A DNA stretch of 64,000 nt. Source: Mytilus galloprovincialis (lineage: Eukaryota > Mollusca > Bivalvia > Mytilida > Mytilidae). This document shows positions 33,733 through 45,569 of this stretch, in pieces. The notes beneath the pieces are model-generated. The model had not been told where the DNA came from, made no database searches, and was given only the letters and a program-made list of their open reading frames with translations. The DNA is taken from the NCBI RefSeq assembly GCF_965363235.1, contig NC_134845.1, positions 64,633,261 to 64,697,260 of the forward strand, in the 5' to 3' direction. A program made the translations under genes and the position numbers. Position 1 is the first letter of the stretch, and each line of letters starts with the position of its first letter.

Positions 33733-36700
33733 ATGAAAACTAGTAGAACAAAAAATATTATACTGGATGATACGACGCCCAGGATAAAAAGGTGTCAATC
33801 GGCTGTTGTCAAGGACACAACAACACCGATTTTATCAGGTGTCCCAAGGATCATCTTAAATGATGTTATGAAAATGACACACGTGCAGTCTTCTGAATCC
33901 TCATTATACTATAAAAATTCAGACAAGTTTGAATATATTCGGCCGTGTACTGTTCAACTTTCAGATATTTTAGATTTCAATGACAACCATCAATATTGCT
34001 CTATTTCCAAATGTAACCGTAAAAATTGTAAAACCTGTGATATACTTATAACTGATACCCACTTTCAAAGTAATTTAACCACCAAAAATTACAATACACA
34101 TAGTCATGAGGATTTGAATTGCACTGCTTCCAATATTGTATACGGTATTGAATGTACTCTTTGTGGATTGATCTACGTCGGGGAAACTCGACAAAGACTC
34201 AATTTTAGGATGAATGATCATCGGTCTAATGTAAATGATCCTAATAACAACAAATTTCTCTATAAACATTTCAATCAGCCCGACCATTCTTTTGTTTCAA
34301 TGAAAGTCCGGATTATAGAGAAAATATATCATCCAACAAATGACCCCATATTGAGTACACCATATCGTTTACAAAGAGAAGACTTTTGGATAAGAGAGTT
34401 GGGAACAGCCATTCCCTATGGATGCAATGACAAAATTGATGGTGTAGGTATTTTGTCTAGTCCCAGGTGTAGTACTGTCAATACATTACAATTGTTTAAT
34501 ACTTCTGCTCGACGAAATAGAAGTCATGGTCACAGAAAATATATACCACCTGCTGTACACACCGTGACAATTGATAGTCTATTAACGTCTGTTCAAAAAC
34601 CTTTAGGAATTCATCTTATTAGAACTAAATTATACTCCATTCCATTGTCAAAACTTTCTTTACTATTTCAAGATGCCCAAAATACTTCCGTTACTGATTC
34701 TCGTTCTGTTTTGTATAGATTAGTTGCAATTATCATGGACATTGCTAACCATAGACTATTCAAACCCGTATCGACTACATCCAATAGTGAGGAAAAACGT
34801 TATTTTTTTAAGGTAGAATTCGCCAATAAAGGTTTAGATGCTATAAATATTAGCAATATTTTCCATCAAAAATCTGTACAAAAAACTATACCTGATTACT
34901 TCAAAAATAAAGCTACACCTGTTATTTCTTATACTTACACCAAGTCTATTGCATCCAAGATTTTCAACCACAAGAGAGTTTTAGAGGCTTTTAACCTCAA
35001 AGATACAAAATCCAAGCCTCCGGATTGCTCATGTGCATCGTCACAATACAATTACAGTCCAGCTGGTCATATTATTACTGGAGACCTTGGCATCGTTACC
35101 AATGAACAACTAAGAGAGTTGTTAGCCAAGGGACCAAAATATAGAATCCCCCAGCCCATCAACTGGAAAAAGAATTTCAAGTTACTGATGGATGCAGTTG
35201 AGGACTATGCAAGAAAATGGGTAAAGCGCGAACCAGACGAACCAGAACTGGATACTTTGTCTGAATGGATCAAAGCTATTCGATCATGCATTCAGAGGCG
35301 CATACAAAAACTACGATGTAATATGAGTACTAAAGTTTCTAACCCTTTCAAGAATCCGGAGGTTGTGGATGCTTTATCCTCTTTGCATGACAAATATGTC
35401 GTTGTTCCAGCAGATAAAGCCTCCAATAATATTGTCTTCATATGTAAAAAACATTATTTGCAATGTCTCACTACAGAGCTTGGAATTGATAAAACTACTG
35501 GTAATCCTACATATTCTTTAACATCATTTACCAAGGACGAAATTTTACAAAATCATAAATCTGTCCTTCTTTCTTTTGGTATCAACATCAAAGAAAACGA
35601 AGAAAACTTGCCTTCATTATACTGGATACCCAAATTACACAAAACTCCATATAAAGAACGATACATAGCTGGGTCTTCAAAATGTTCAACCAAACATCTT
35701 TCTAAAGTACTGACTACTATTCTTTCGACAGTTAAAGATGGGCTTCAAAAATATTGTGAGGAGATATATTCTACCAGTGGTGTTAACCAGATGTGGATTC
35801 TCAAAAATTCGAAAGATCTACTGCTTAACCTTCAATCACAATCTTTGCAATTTTGCAGCAACATAAAAACTTTTGATTTTTCTACGCTATATACTACTAT
35901 TCCCCATGCTCAGTTGAAAGATCGACTACACCATCTCATAAAACAGAGCTTTTTCTATAAAAATGGAAATCGTAGATACAAATTTCTTGTTTTGGGTTAC
36001 AATAATTCATATTTTGTGAAAAATCACACTGAATCTCCCAGAAAATATACAGAAGATGATATTATCAAAATGCTGGACTTTTTGATCGACAATATATTTG
36101 TTGAGTTTGGAGGATTTATATTTCAACAGACAGTCGGTATTCCAATGGGTACTAATTGTGCACCCCTGCTGGCTGATTTGTTTTTGTACTCGTATGAAGC
36201 AGAATTCATTCAGAACCTTCTAAAAGACAAAAAGAAAAAGCACCTTGCGAAATTCTTTAATTTTACTTTCCGATATATTGATGATGTTCTATCATTGAAT
36301 AACCCATATTTCAGCCAATACTTACATCTCATATATCCAAGTGAACTTGAAATTAAGGATACCACTGATACTAGAAGGACTGCTTCATACCTTGATCTTT
36401 TCCTCAATATTGACGTAGATGGACGACTTCACACGAAAATCTATGATAAACGGGACGATTTCAACTTCCCAATTATCAATTTCCCATTTCTTAGCAGTAA
36501 CATACCCTCTGCCCCTTCGTATGGTGTTTACATATCACAATTGATACGTTATTCACGTGCTTGTTCACACTATACGGACTTCATATACAGGAGTGTGCTC
36601 CTTACGCAGAAACTGCTCCAACAAAGTTATGAGGAGGACAGATTAAAATTGACACTCCGTAAATTTTATGGACACCATCACGATTTGGTGGATCCATACG

Positions 36701-36747
36701 ATGTTTCGTTGACCAAACTAGCTAAGGACATTTTTACCACATGGTAG
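33733..36747 (+). CDS. Penelope-like (Naiad) polyprotein: GIY-YIG endonuclease + reverse transcriptase
   Basis: A 1004-residue ORF. Residues ~85-102 are cysteine-rich. The GIY-YIG nuclease spans ~134-232: VYGI at 136-139, CTLC at 141-144 inside the core, YVG at 148-150, conserved Arg near 155-159, His179 and His185 as likely remaining zinc ligands, and a Glu near 216-222 for metal. The nuclease is N-terminal, unlike classical Penelope where it is C-terminal. A linker (~260-540) carries the CSCAS...GHIITGDLGI block. RT: VVPADKASNN at ~557-566, WIPKLHKTP at 631-639, catalytic Asp715 in FDFSTLYTT, IPMGTNCAP at 803-811, YIDD at 848-851. Its job is copying the element's RNA at a nicked target. The ATG follows the structured leader. 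Confidence 0.95.
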   Translation: MKTSRTKNIILDDTTPRIKRCQSAVVKDTTTPILSGVPRIILNDVMKMTHVQSSESSLYYKNSDKFEYIRPCTVQLSDILDFNDNHQYCSISKCNRKNCKTCDILITDTHFQSNLTTKNYNTHSHEDLNCTASNIVYGIECTLCGLIYVGETRQRLNFRMNDHRSNVNDPNNNKFLYKHFNQPDHSFVSMKVRIIEKIYHPTNDPILSTPYRLQREDFWIRELGTAIPYGCNDKIDGVGILSSPRCSTVNTLQLFNTSARRNRSHGHRKYIPPAVHTVTIDSLLTSVQKPLGIHLIRTKLYSIPLSKLSLLFQDAQNTSVTDSRSVLYRLVAIIMDIANHRLFKPVSTTSNSEEKRYFFKVEFANKGLDAINISNIFHQKSVQKTIPDYFKNKATPVISYTYTKSIASKIFNHKRVLEAFNLKDTKSKPPDCSCASSQYNYSPAGHIITGDLGIVTNEQLRELLAKGPKYRIPQPINWKKNFKLLMDAVEDYARKWVKREPDEPELDTLSEWIKAIRSCIQRRIQKLRCNMSTKVSNPFKNPEVVDALSSLHDKYVVVPADKASNNIVFICKKHYLQCLTTELGIDKTTGNPTYSLTSFTKDEILQNHKSVLLSFGINIKENEENLPSLYWIPKLHKTPYKERYIAGSSKCSTKHLSKVLTTILSTVKDGLQKYCEEIYSTSGVNQMWILKNSKDLLLNLQSQSLQFCSNIKTFDFSTLYTTIPHAQLKDRLHHLIKQSFFYKNGNRRYKFLVLGYNNSYFVKNHTESPRKYTEDDIIKMLDFLIDNIFVEFGGFIFQQTVGIPMGTNCAPLLADLFLYSYEAEFIQNLLKDKKKKHLAKFFNFTFRYIDDVLSLNNPYFSQYLHLIYPSELEIKDTTDTRRTASYLDLFLNIDVDGRLHTKIYDKRDDFNFPIINFPFLSSNIPSAPSYGVYISQLIRYSRACSHYTDFIYRSVLLTQKLLQQSYEEDRLKLTLRKFYGHHHDLVDPYDVSLTKLAKDIFTTW

Positions 36748-38202
36748 ATTGTGTTTTGTCATAATGTCGTCTAATCTTTTAATTACCAAACGTGACTTAT
36801 TCCCGATTGTGACTGTTTTGCCGAGTGTGAACTCACATTACTATAAGACGTGGTACGGTACTTATACATCCCAAATTCATGTATTTAGTTTAAATGTTTA
36901 ATGTTATATTTGTTATTCTCATCGGATTTTGTCAAATGTGTTGACGTCTTTTCTATTATATTTCTGTGTTATGGTAAAGAAAATTAATCACCGCCTTCAT
37001 TTATCAGATTTGATTTCGTTCAAAGTAATCAGTACGATATTTTACGTTTGAAGTTAGATTCATAACAAACCTGACATAGTTTTATAATATAGTTAATTGC
37101 TACCTCAGTTTTATATTAATAAGAATTAAAATGTGCTTTGTTATTAAATGCAATATCAGTATTTAGTTCAAATATATAATCTTAAATTAATCCTAATTCT
37201 AATGACGTCATTTTTTCGTCATTTTTCATTTTTTGATGCTCTGTTTTACTAATTCTAATGACGTCATTTTTTCGTCATTTTTCAGTTTCAAATAGGACGT
37301 CACTTGGCGTAGAGGTTTAAACGTATTCGGATGTGTCTACTTTTGTGTTTCAAATGTCTGGTTATGTAAATGTATTTCAGTTGTTTCCTGTAATTAGTTA
37401 ATACTTCAGCTTTATCATGTACATCTTTTGAATATTCATTTTATTAAATTTACTGTTTGCAAAAGTATAAATTACTCTAAATTATAGGGATTTTCTGGTA
37501 ACTTAACGGAAAACCCTTGCCGTTTTTGGCACAACCTTTTTGATCTTTTGGTCCTCGATGCTGTTCAACTTTGTACTCGTTTCGGCTTTCAAACTTTTGT
37601 ATCTGTGCGTCACACATAGGTCTTGTGTGGACAAAATACACTTCTGGCGTATTAAAATTTTAAACTTGTTGCCTTTTGTTGGCTGTTGTTCGTGTGATTC
37701 TTTGTCAATTGTGTTCTCCAATTTATTTATATTGTAGTCCTGTGTTGTCATTTTGATGTTATATTTCATATGGCCATAAAAGTGCGAGGTTTGGCATGCC
37801 ACAAAACCAGGTTCAACCCACCATTTTTTCCTTTAAAAATGCCCTGTACCAAGTCAGGAATATGGTCATTGTTATATTATAGTTCGTTTCTGTGTGTATT
37901 ACATTATAACGTTGTGTCGTTTGTTTTCTCTTATTTTTGAGTGTAAATTCACATTGCGATAAGACGTGTCACGGTACTTGTCTATCCCAAATTCATGTAT
38001 TTGGTTTTGATGTTATATATATATGTTATATTTGTTATTCTCGTGGGATTTTGTCTATATGTGTTACATTTTAGTGTTATGTCGTTGTTCTCCTCTTATA
38101 TTTAATGCGTTTCCCTCGGTTTTAGTTTGTTATCCCGATTTTGTTTTTTGTCCATGGATTTATGAGTTTTGAACAGCGGTATACTACTGTTGCCTTTATT
38201 TA
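36500..38202 (+). repeat. Downstream pseudo-LTR of the Naiad element
   Basis: Second copy of 31956-33658, as the natural 3' end of the complete unit (last ~82 codons plus 3' UTR). Contains the same CRE-type pair at 37203-37210 and 37259-37266. Confidence 0.92.
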
Positions 38203-38330
38203 CAGCGCTGTTCCTTTGCTTAATTTTTTAATGTGTTTTTTTTAATGTGGTTATATTCATTTTCTGTCACGGATTGATACCCAATATTCTTTCAGTTTGT
38301 TTTTCTATGAAAAAAATGTTCCTTTACAAA
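38203..38330. repeat. Repeat R, right remnant flanking the Naiad element
   Basis: 'cagcgctgttcctttgct' and 'ctgtcacggattgataccc' match 21075-21145 and 21455-21555. Confidence 0.55.
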
Positions 38331-39720
38331 ACATATTGGTATATTCCAAACTTCGATTTTTTTTTAATAACGTAAATGATTTTTAATTTTAGCAAGGAGG
38401 TTATTGTGAGATATTCTAACCTAACTAAACGAAAAAGAGAATTGTAATATAAAATCTTACGATTCTAAAGTTTCTTCGAACAAGATTTGTTATCATATGA
38501 TATGCTAATTACCCATATCATATTTTAATGACCACATACTGTGCCCATCGTGATCATATAAACCCTAATAAATTATAAACATTCGAATGTAAAATTTCGC
38601 ACGATAGATAATGACAAACAAACGACGGAAATTACATAATAAATCCACAGCGTGTATTTTAATATATTTGTCAGTACATGGATAACCCGAATAATCCAGT
38701 CGTTATATTACGATCACTTCGATCACTCCATTAACCATTTCCTCGAGAAAGTAGTGGATAGGGGCGCTGAATTATTCGAGTTAGTACATGGAGGAAAGAT
38801 ATTCAAAGATTAGGAGCGACGATTCAATATCCATTTGTGTATTGTATTTGTCGTGGTTGAAACGGCACCAGGAACATATCAGGATAGACAACAAAAGTCT
38901 GTAAGTATCTATTTTATGTATTTATAAATATTAACATAGATCCTATAAGCCTGTCATGCCTTCTGTTGACAAATTTTCTTAACTATGCACTTTTTTAGTA
39001 GACCACCGATGTCCTTTTCGAACTAAACGAAACTCTTTGAAAAGACACACCTCAGTCGAATCTCTCTTCTCAAATGAATGCCTGAATGGTCATCAAATTT
39101 ATACTTGTTATGGGCAAAAAATGTATTAATTCTGACTGCAAGGAATTTTAAATGGTAAATAATATACATTTTATCTCGAGGAAAATGTATACACACTTAG
39201 ACAACAGTGAATTTTTCATAAATAATATATAATGGTAAAAGTGTAGCATACACATGATATATATCATGTGTATATCATGTGTATTAACTATTAAACTCTG
39301 GAAGAAATATAGTCAAGCATGAATACAAATTAATGGGTCCTATTTGGAAAAAGATAATTTTTCTCAGAAAGGTATCTCTTTCTTCAGAGGTTTATATGAA
39401 ACTTTGATGTCTGTTGTGCAGTGATGGTTTTTTTCTTTCTCCGACGCCTGTATGCGAGACATTATTATAGTAGGTATTGCAACCCGTCTGACAGTTCTCA
39501 ATTGACTGCGACCTCATTTTTATGGTTCATTGGACAATTTTTAGTTGTGTGGTTGGGTCAATTTTTCGGGCATTATAAGCAATAGGTCAATAATATGTAG
39601 TGTATGGAACAACCATGACAACTGTGGTGTCATGTCTATCTGTCGGGGTTAACATGACCTTAACCTAATTGTTTGATGATAAGATGTTGTATTAAGATCT
39701 GATTCTCAGGTACTATTAGC
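38331..39720. other. Gene-free region
   Basis: A GC-richer patch at 38640-38910 ends at a good splice-donor-like 'agtct|gtaagtatct' and has direct and inverted repeats ('agtacatgga', 'cgaataat/attattcg'). It could be a non-coding first exon, with no further support. The remainder is AT-rich. Confidence 0.35.
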
Positions 39721-39724
39721 AACA

Positions 39725-39900
39725 CCAGAACACACCCACAAAATCGCGGTCATATACAGCTTGTGAACTGGGATGATTTTTTGTATTAAAAAGATATTAT
39801 GTATGGAGAATTTCATAAAAAGGTATCAAAAGCCCTCTCCCTTTTTTCAAAGTCTGATATTTGTTTCTTTTCTGTTAAATTCAATAGTTTTTGTGTCTCT
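39725..39900 (+). repeat. 'aacacacccgcgaaatcgcgg' repeat, distant copy
   Basis: 'agaacacacccacaaaatcgcgg', 'ggagaatttcataaaaagg', 'agccctctcccttttttc' parallel the clustered copies at 44236-45430. Confidence 0.6.
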
Positions 39901-40127
39901 GGTCTCAGACCACAATTATTCTTCTCCTTTGCTACAATGCATCTTTTGGTAAACTTTGCACCGCTCCAAACATGAAATAAATGTAACTGCTTATATTTAG
40001 ACCATATTAGTCTAATAAAATATGCTTCTATGACAATTCATCAGTGCTTTTTCTTTTGAGGGCATTATTAACATGCCAATGGTAGGATATGAATCTTGTA
40101 TATATGACTGACCGACTAAGGCTAATT

Positions 40128-40297
40128 TGAGGGGTGGTCGGAGGGGTCCTGATCCCGAAATCCCGGGCTTAAAAACATGAAATCCCGAGATGCAGAATTT
40201 AAAGAAATTCATATCCCGAAATCGAAAAATATATTCCCGGATCCCGCAAGGGTCAATCCCCAAATCCCGAGGTCCCGAAAAAGTCCTGATTCCCTCT
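40128..40297. mobile_element. MITE-like element, copy 2 ('atcccgaaatcccg' family)
   Basis: Shares 'ggggtcctgatcccgaaatc' and what follows with 2517-2562. Ends TGAGGGG and CCCTC; the TTAA flanks of copy 1 are not preserved here, so this copy is older or differently bounded. Confidence 0.55.
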
Positions 40298-40845
40298 TAT
40301 CCCTACCCTACTTTCTTTTTTGCCAACTCACTACTTTCAATTTCAACAATAAATTTCATGCCCCATTTTTTGGCATTGTGTTTTCCAGTCTGCGAATCTG
40401 TGTGTTCGTTCGTTTGTTCGTCCTTCCGTCTGTCCCGCTGCAGGTTAAGGTTTTTGATAAGTAAGAAAAAGGCGAGACATTTGCACTCATATTTTGGTAA
40501 TAAAATGTGTAAAGTGTTGACAAAAGTACATGTACCTAAATTTCAATATATTTTTGTATCAGAGTGCCGAAGGCGCATCTTTAACATTTTGAGAGGAAAA
40601 TGGATATTTTGTTGAAGTGGGGAATGTGTTGGGTACATTACTTATACTTTTACCTGAGGAAGTTGCTATTCTTTTTGAAACATGTCTTACTTGTTTTCTG
40701 GTATGTTGAATGCGGTATGTAAAAGTATTGTCAACACCAGTCCTGTGTTTTGTTTAAAACTTAATGAAACCTGTTTTTAATTGTAATTTGTGTCTTCAGT
40801 TCGCTGTCTCCTAGGCATGAAACATTCATCTGTTTTAAGACTCTA

Positions 40846-40867
40846 TGATTGATTGATTGATTGATCA
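40846..40867. repeat. (GATT)n short tandem repeat
   Basis: 'atgattgattgattgattgatc'. It may be the tail of a retroposon, since the complementary (AATC)n tail ends the block at 45570-46160. Confidence 0.6.
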
Positions 40868-41283
40868 TGACTGGCTGAATGTGCAATGGCAAATATTACA
40901 TGCATATTCAGGAAGTTGGGAACGATTCATGCCAATCCTGTTAAAAAATAAAGAAATATGCCTGAAGAAAAACAATAACAGAGTAAGTGTTCCTGCATTT
41001 TAACTTCAAATATTTCTTGTAGAGTGAGAAAAATGTTATGAAACACCAGCAAAAAAGATTAGATTGTTATTCAGTCCTGACTTATACAGTGTTTCTGAAG
41101 ATGGAGATTAGGTATGCAATAATGAGTTTTTAATTTGATAGAGTGTTGACTTTTAAATTGTAAAAGTTTAATGAGTTACTGTACGTTAATCCCTTTATTG
41201 TATAAAAATTCAACAATTGCTGTTCAAGTGCATAGCATAGCCATCTTTATCTTGCTGTATCCAGAGGCAATATATATATATAT

Positions 41284-41395
41284 AAGAAGATGTGGTATGG
41301 GTGCCAATGAGACAACTCTCTATCCAAGTCACAATTTATAAAAGTAAATCATCATAGGTCAAAGTACGGACTTCAACACGGAGCAAGACTGTTAT
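41284..41395 (+). repeat. Abundant mussel short repeat, 5' part
   Basis: 'aagaagatgtggtatggg', 'gccaatgagacaactctc', 'aaagtacggacttcaaca' in family order. Confidence 0.7.
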
Positions 41396-42089
41396 TAATG
41401 ACAATTAAGAGAGTGAATAATATTATATAAACAAAATAGACATCATAATTAAAAGAAAGACAGACAGTTTCTTCATCAAATATAATAAATTTTGGTATGA
41501 TAACTAAAAATGTTTGAAATTGTTTTGAATTTGTCGTTACTTCTTTCAGATCAGGCCTATCCAGAAGCAAGAAAAAGAACAATTCATAGCACGTACATCT
41601 ACAGAGAGAGACATGTTTTAAAAAACAGATTTATTTTCAATTTTAGAAAAATCTGTTGAACTTTTACTATTTCTTATCTGTTTATTTACATTTATATGTT
41701 GATATTTTGTTTTTTAAAATTGCTGCACAGTAATTCTATTCAGTCCCATATAACAAAATCAGCTAAAGAAATTGATATTTTCATATTTCAAGGGAGTGTC
41801 CTTTTGCATTGTTGATAGCAGATATAAGTATTGTCTTAAGTTGGGTTTAAAAACAGTCAGATCGCAACTTCAAATAATATACATTTTTATGAATGTTATA
41901 TGTCATTAAATAGACATGAAAGATGGAAAATTTTATAGGAACACATTTTTTATGACCTAAATGTATTGTCAAGGTAAATTTATTATTTGAACATATTATG
42001 AAAAACACTGCTGGTTTAAAATAAAATTATTCTATGTAGCCTAATGTAATCATACAGATCAGTATATTTTTTCCTAAACAAATTTTACA

Positions 42090-42774
42090 TATTTTTATAA
42101 CCAGAATAAATTTATTCTGTGTCTCAACCTTAACATAATTACTGTACTATCAAAATACATTTATTTTATATATCATAAAAAATCACATTGAACATAGAAT
42201 AAATTTATTCTGTGTCTCAACCTCACCATACAGATTACATTACTTTCAAAATAAATTTATTTTATATATTATTATAATCATAAATGACATTAAATGTGAA
42301 ATAAATTTATTCTGTATCACAGCCTCGCCATACAGATTACTGGACTTTCAAAATAAATTTATTTTAAATATTGTTATAATCATAAATGACATTAAATGTA
42401 GAATAAATTTATTCTATGATTTTCTCTAACTGATAATAATATCAAGGCTCTTTATAATAAATTTATTTTATAAATGATTAAATACAGAAAGCACCATGCA
42501 TTTAGAATAAATTTATTCTAAGTTGCATCATTTACGGAGAGTTAAATGAAAATGGACAGTAAAGTGTAGAATTCAGTATAAATTTATTTTGAAATGTATC
42601 AAATAAATACTAATATAACAGAATTGTCTTTGTTTTTCATGATTTTTACTCAAATACATTGGTTATAGAATAAATTTATTACGTTCTGGTCCTATTTTTG
42701 CCTCTAATTGCACTTGTCAGAAATTAGAGTGAAAAAAGAGGAAAATTGGTTTTTTCCTTTTTTATTCTGCTCTC
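42090..42774. repeat. 100-bp tandem array with AATAAATTTATT palindromes, copy 2 (inverted)
   Basis: Complement of 25664-26545: 'ctcaccatacagattac' (42223) and 'ctcgccatacagattac' (42324) give the 101-bp period; about 11 palindromes; right end 'gaggaaaattggttttttcc...attctgctctc' matches the complement of 25664-25700. The two copies lie about 16 kb apart in opposite orientation. Confidence 0.85.
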
Positions 42775-42779
42775 TGTTC

Positions 42780-44230
42780 TAACAAATCTATGGACTGCTT
42801 CGCTTTCCCCTTATTAAAGGTAATATATGTGCATGTGGTTGTTGAATTAGTATTGGAAATGTGGTATTTTTAGACATTGATTGATATAAAATGGATGTAC
42901 TTTAAAAGAGTGTGCGTTATACACCCATGCTTTTAAAAAAATTAAAATTCTTGTTGAAAATTAAAACAATTATTATTAATAAATAGAAACGACTCTTGAG
43001 GTGTGCCTTTCTGGAGGTGTGCCTAGATTGTCAGAAGTTATAAAATACAGATAATGCATTTTTGTAAACATTGTATAGGAACATTGTTTAACAAGCAAAT
43101 CGTGCAAATTGCAGAGAAACAAAGCAAATAAACACGTATTAATAATTGATATTTCAATAATAAATTTATCTGTGAAATGTATGCACAATAAAACGAACAT
43201 GAATTAATGACAGTTGATCGGAACTGAAATACACATAGTTAATTTTCCGGCATTTGATGTCTTATCCTGTACGAGAAAAGTCTGTAATTCTTTATCTCAT
43301 TTAAGACAATAGCTGTTGCTGTATCTCAGCCGCATCATAATGCGACCAATCAGAATCTACACGTGATAAGTAATTTATTCAAGATGGCGTGTATTTCGAC
43401 TGAAACTAATAGCTCCGCACCGTGATGCGAAGCAACAAACAAACATACGATTTCCCGCAAATTTCATATATCTGATTACCAAAAAGAATATTGACAACAA
43501 TACATTGAAAATAAAATTCGCAATGCGGACTGCGTCATCTTTTAAAGGTAACCCCTGCCTCCTATTAAAAAGAACAACCAGATTTCAAATACAATTCTTT
43601 GTATCAAAGACATAATTTTGTAAAGGTTTTTAGTATTTTGTGGTAACAAAATCCAGCACTTGATTTCAAAACGTCCAGAGCAATGAAGTTCCCATGGTGG
43701 AAAGCAATATCTCAATTTATAAGTACTTTGTACAACAGATTGTTTTAAGGTAGATAGGCACTAAAATAGAAATATAAGCTGCTTATATATTTTGTACTTG
43801 CTTTCAGTGGCTATGATACAGTATAATATTGTTTAATATCATGTTTTGTTTAGTTTTGTGGTTGATTGATTGTTGGTTATTCAGGACGATTTTTTGTTTG
43901 ATTGTTGTGTTTTTTGTTATGTATTATACTTTAAATTTATTAATTATATAACAGTTAAGTGTTTTTCCTATACTAACTTTTGTTATATGTTCTAGTATAT
44001 ACTTTTCTTTTGTCAAATTATTGGGATTGATCTATTGAATGAGATACCAAAAAGATAGTTTAACCCCAAAACATATCCATTTGACTGTCTGAAATCGGGA
44101 ACTTTGTCAGTGGTTCTGTTATGTTTCTTTTGATATTCTACTAATAAATGTAAAAACAAATCATTTTGGTCTAAAAAATAGTGTGTTAGCCTCTTTAAAA
44201 AAAAAAGATCGTCAGTTGTTTCTTTAATTA
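42780..44230. other. Gene-free region
   Basis: AT-rich. At 43340-43400 a CCAAT box ('gaccaatcag'), an E-box (CACGTG) and 'caagATGGCG' are clustered, but the frame closes after 13 codons and no good donor follows. Confidence 0.4.
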
Positions 44231-44235
44231 AAAAT

Positions 44236-45430
44236 GTACTAGAACACACCCGCGAAATCGCGGGAGTTTAGAGCTTGGTTGAAAGTATGTATACTGTTGT
44301 AGGGAGAAATTTTGTAAAAGATTTTGTGTCTGGAGAATTTCAGTAAAAGAGTTCATGTTTTGAGAATTTCAGAAAAGGTATCAAAATGCATAGGCACTTG
44401 GAAACAGTTTCAGCCCTCTCCCTTGTTTCCAAAGTCCGTTATCCTATAAATAAAGAGTATTTGCGATTAACTATCAATTTCAAGTTTCTTCTCATAGGTG
44501 ATCACTGCTATATTATAGAGAGAGTCTCTATCGACCCGATAATTATTGTGCTGTCCCCGAGTACTCTTATGAAATTTATGTGCAAGTTTAAAACCGGAAG
44601 TCCTGTTTGACTTAAAAGCGAAATCGCGGGCATTTTACGCTTGGTTGAAAGTTTGTTATCTCTTTTAGGAAGAATTTTTGTAAAAATATTTATGTCTGGA
44701 GAATTTAAGAAATGATATCAAAAGTCATATAGGATAAATGGAGACATGACAATATTTTTAAGCCCTCTTTCTTTTTTTCAAAGTCTGTGTAAGTTAAAAT
44801 CGAGGTATGATTGTAGTGGTTCTTACGATCTAAAAACAACGATATGGACAACACTCTGATTGGCTTATTTATTTTTCATTTTTGTTATCTATCATACGAT
44901 TGGTTGGAGAATTTAAGAAATGATATCAAAAGTCATATAGATACATGGAGACAGGACAATATTGTTAAGCCCTCTCTCTTTTTTTCAAAGTCCGTTATCA
45001 TTTTGTTTTCTGTTATATTCCATTATTTTCGCGTTTATGTATACTATGAACAGAGACAAATATTACATTCTATGTCTCTGCTATGAACATACGTATGCAT
45101 ATTATAAATATTAAAGTGTATTTTAAAAAAAATTCTATCAACTATTAATTCTAAGTTTCTTCTCCATGGCGACCACTGCTATATTATATAGAGTGTCTAT
45201 TAGACTATATATATTTTAATAGTATTTTAATCATAGTATACAGTACATGCAGATAAACGCAAAAATAATTGTCCTGTCCCCGTCCGAGTACTTATAAAAT
45301 GTTTGTGTAAGTTAAAACCAAGGTATAATAGTAGTGGTTATTACGATCTAAAAACAACGATATGGACGACACTCTGATTGGCCGATTTATTTTTCATTTT
45401 TGTTATCTATCATACGATTGGTTCTCAATG
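44236..45430 (+). repeat. Cluster of diverged tandem repeats ('aatcgcggg ... agccctctctctttttttcaaagtc')
   Basis: Blocks starting near 44236, 44620 and 44905 share 'aaatcgcggg', 'cttggttgaaagt', 'gaatttaagaaatgatatcaaaagtc', 'gccctct' and 'ttttttcaaagtc'. A second unit, 'ctaaaaacaacgatatgga' to 'atctatcatacgattggtt', occurs at 44829-44905 and 45349-45424. Partial copies are arranged head to tail. No coding frame. Confidence 0.7.
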
Positions 45431-45569
45431 TTAAAACCGGTAGTCATGTCTGACATAAAAGTCGGTCTGATGACGGAATGAATATCCGGACGCCTTTATT
45501 TTCGTTTTTCTTCCAAAATAATCCAAACTTAATTGTCATAAGAATGGATGACAAATGCGACTATGCATG

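Larger units (their letters stand above)
31956..38202 (+). mobile_element. Naiad-type Penelope-like element in partial tandem (looks whole)
   Basis: A 5'-truncated unit (31956-33658) is joined directly to a complete 4544-bp unit (33659-38202). The truncated unit equals the last 1703 bp of the complete one, giving the pseudo-LTR arrangement known for Penelope elements. The only ORF of the complete unit is unbroken. Every stretch I compared between the two repeats is identical (offset exactly 4544), including a 300-bp antisense frame, so the insertion is recent on the scale of this locus. It sits inside repeat R. Confidence 0.92.

Noticed and set aside
40177-40615. Overlapping plus-strand frames rich in Ser/Pro
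   Set aside because: They run through the 'atcccgaaatcccg' MITE and a low-complexity 'gttcgttcgtttgttcg' tract.
43370-43440. CCAAT and CACGTG boxes before 'caagATGGCG'
   Set aside because: Frame closes after 13 codons without a credible donor; kept only as a note.
45477-45500. CTGATGA followed by a small hairpin, like a hammerhead ribozyme core
   Set aside because: The GAAA box after stem II is missing and no stems I/III can be drawn.
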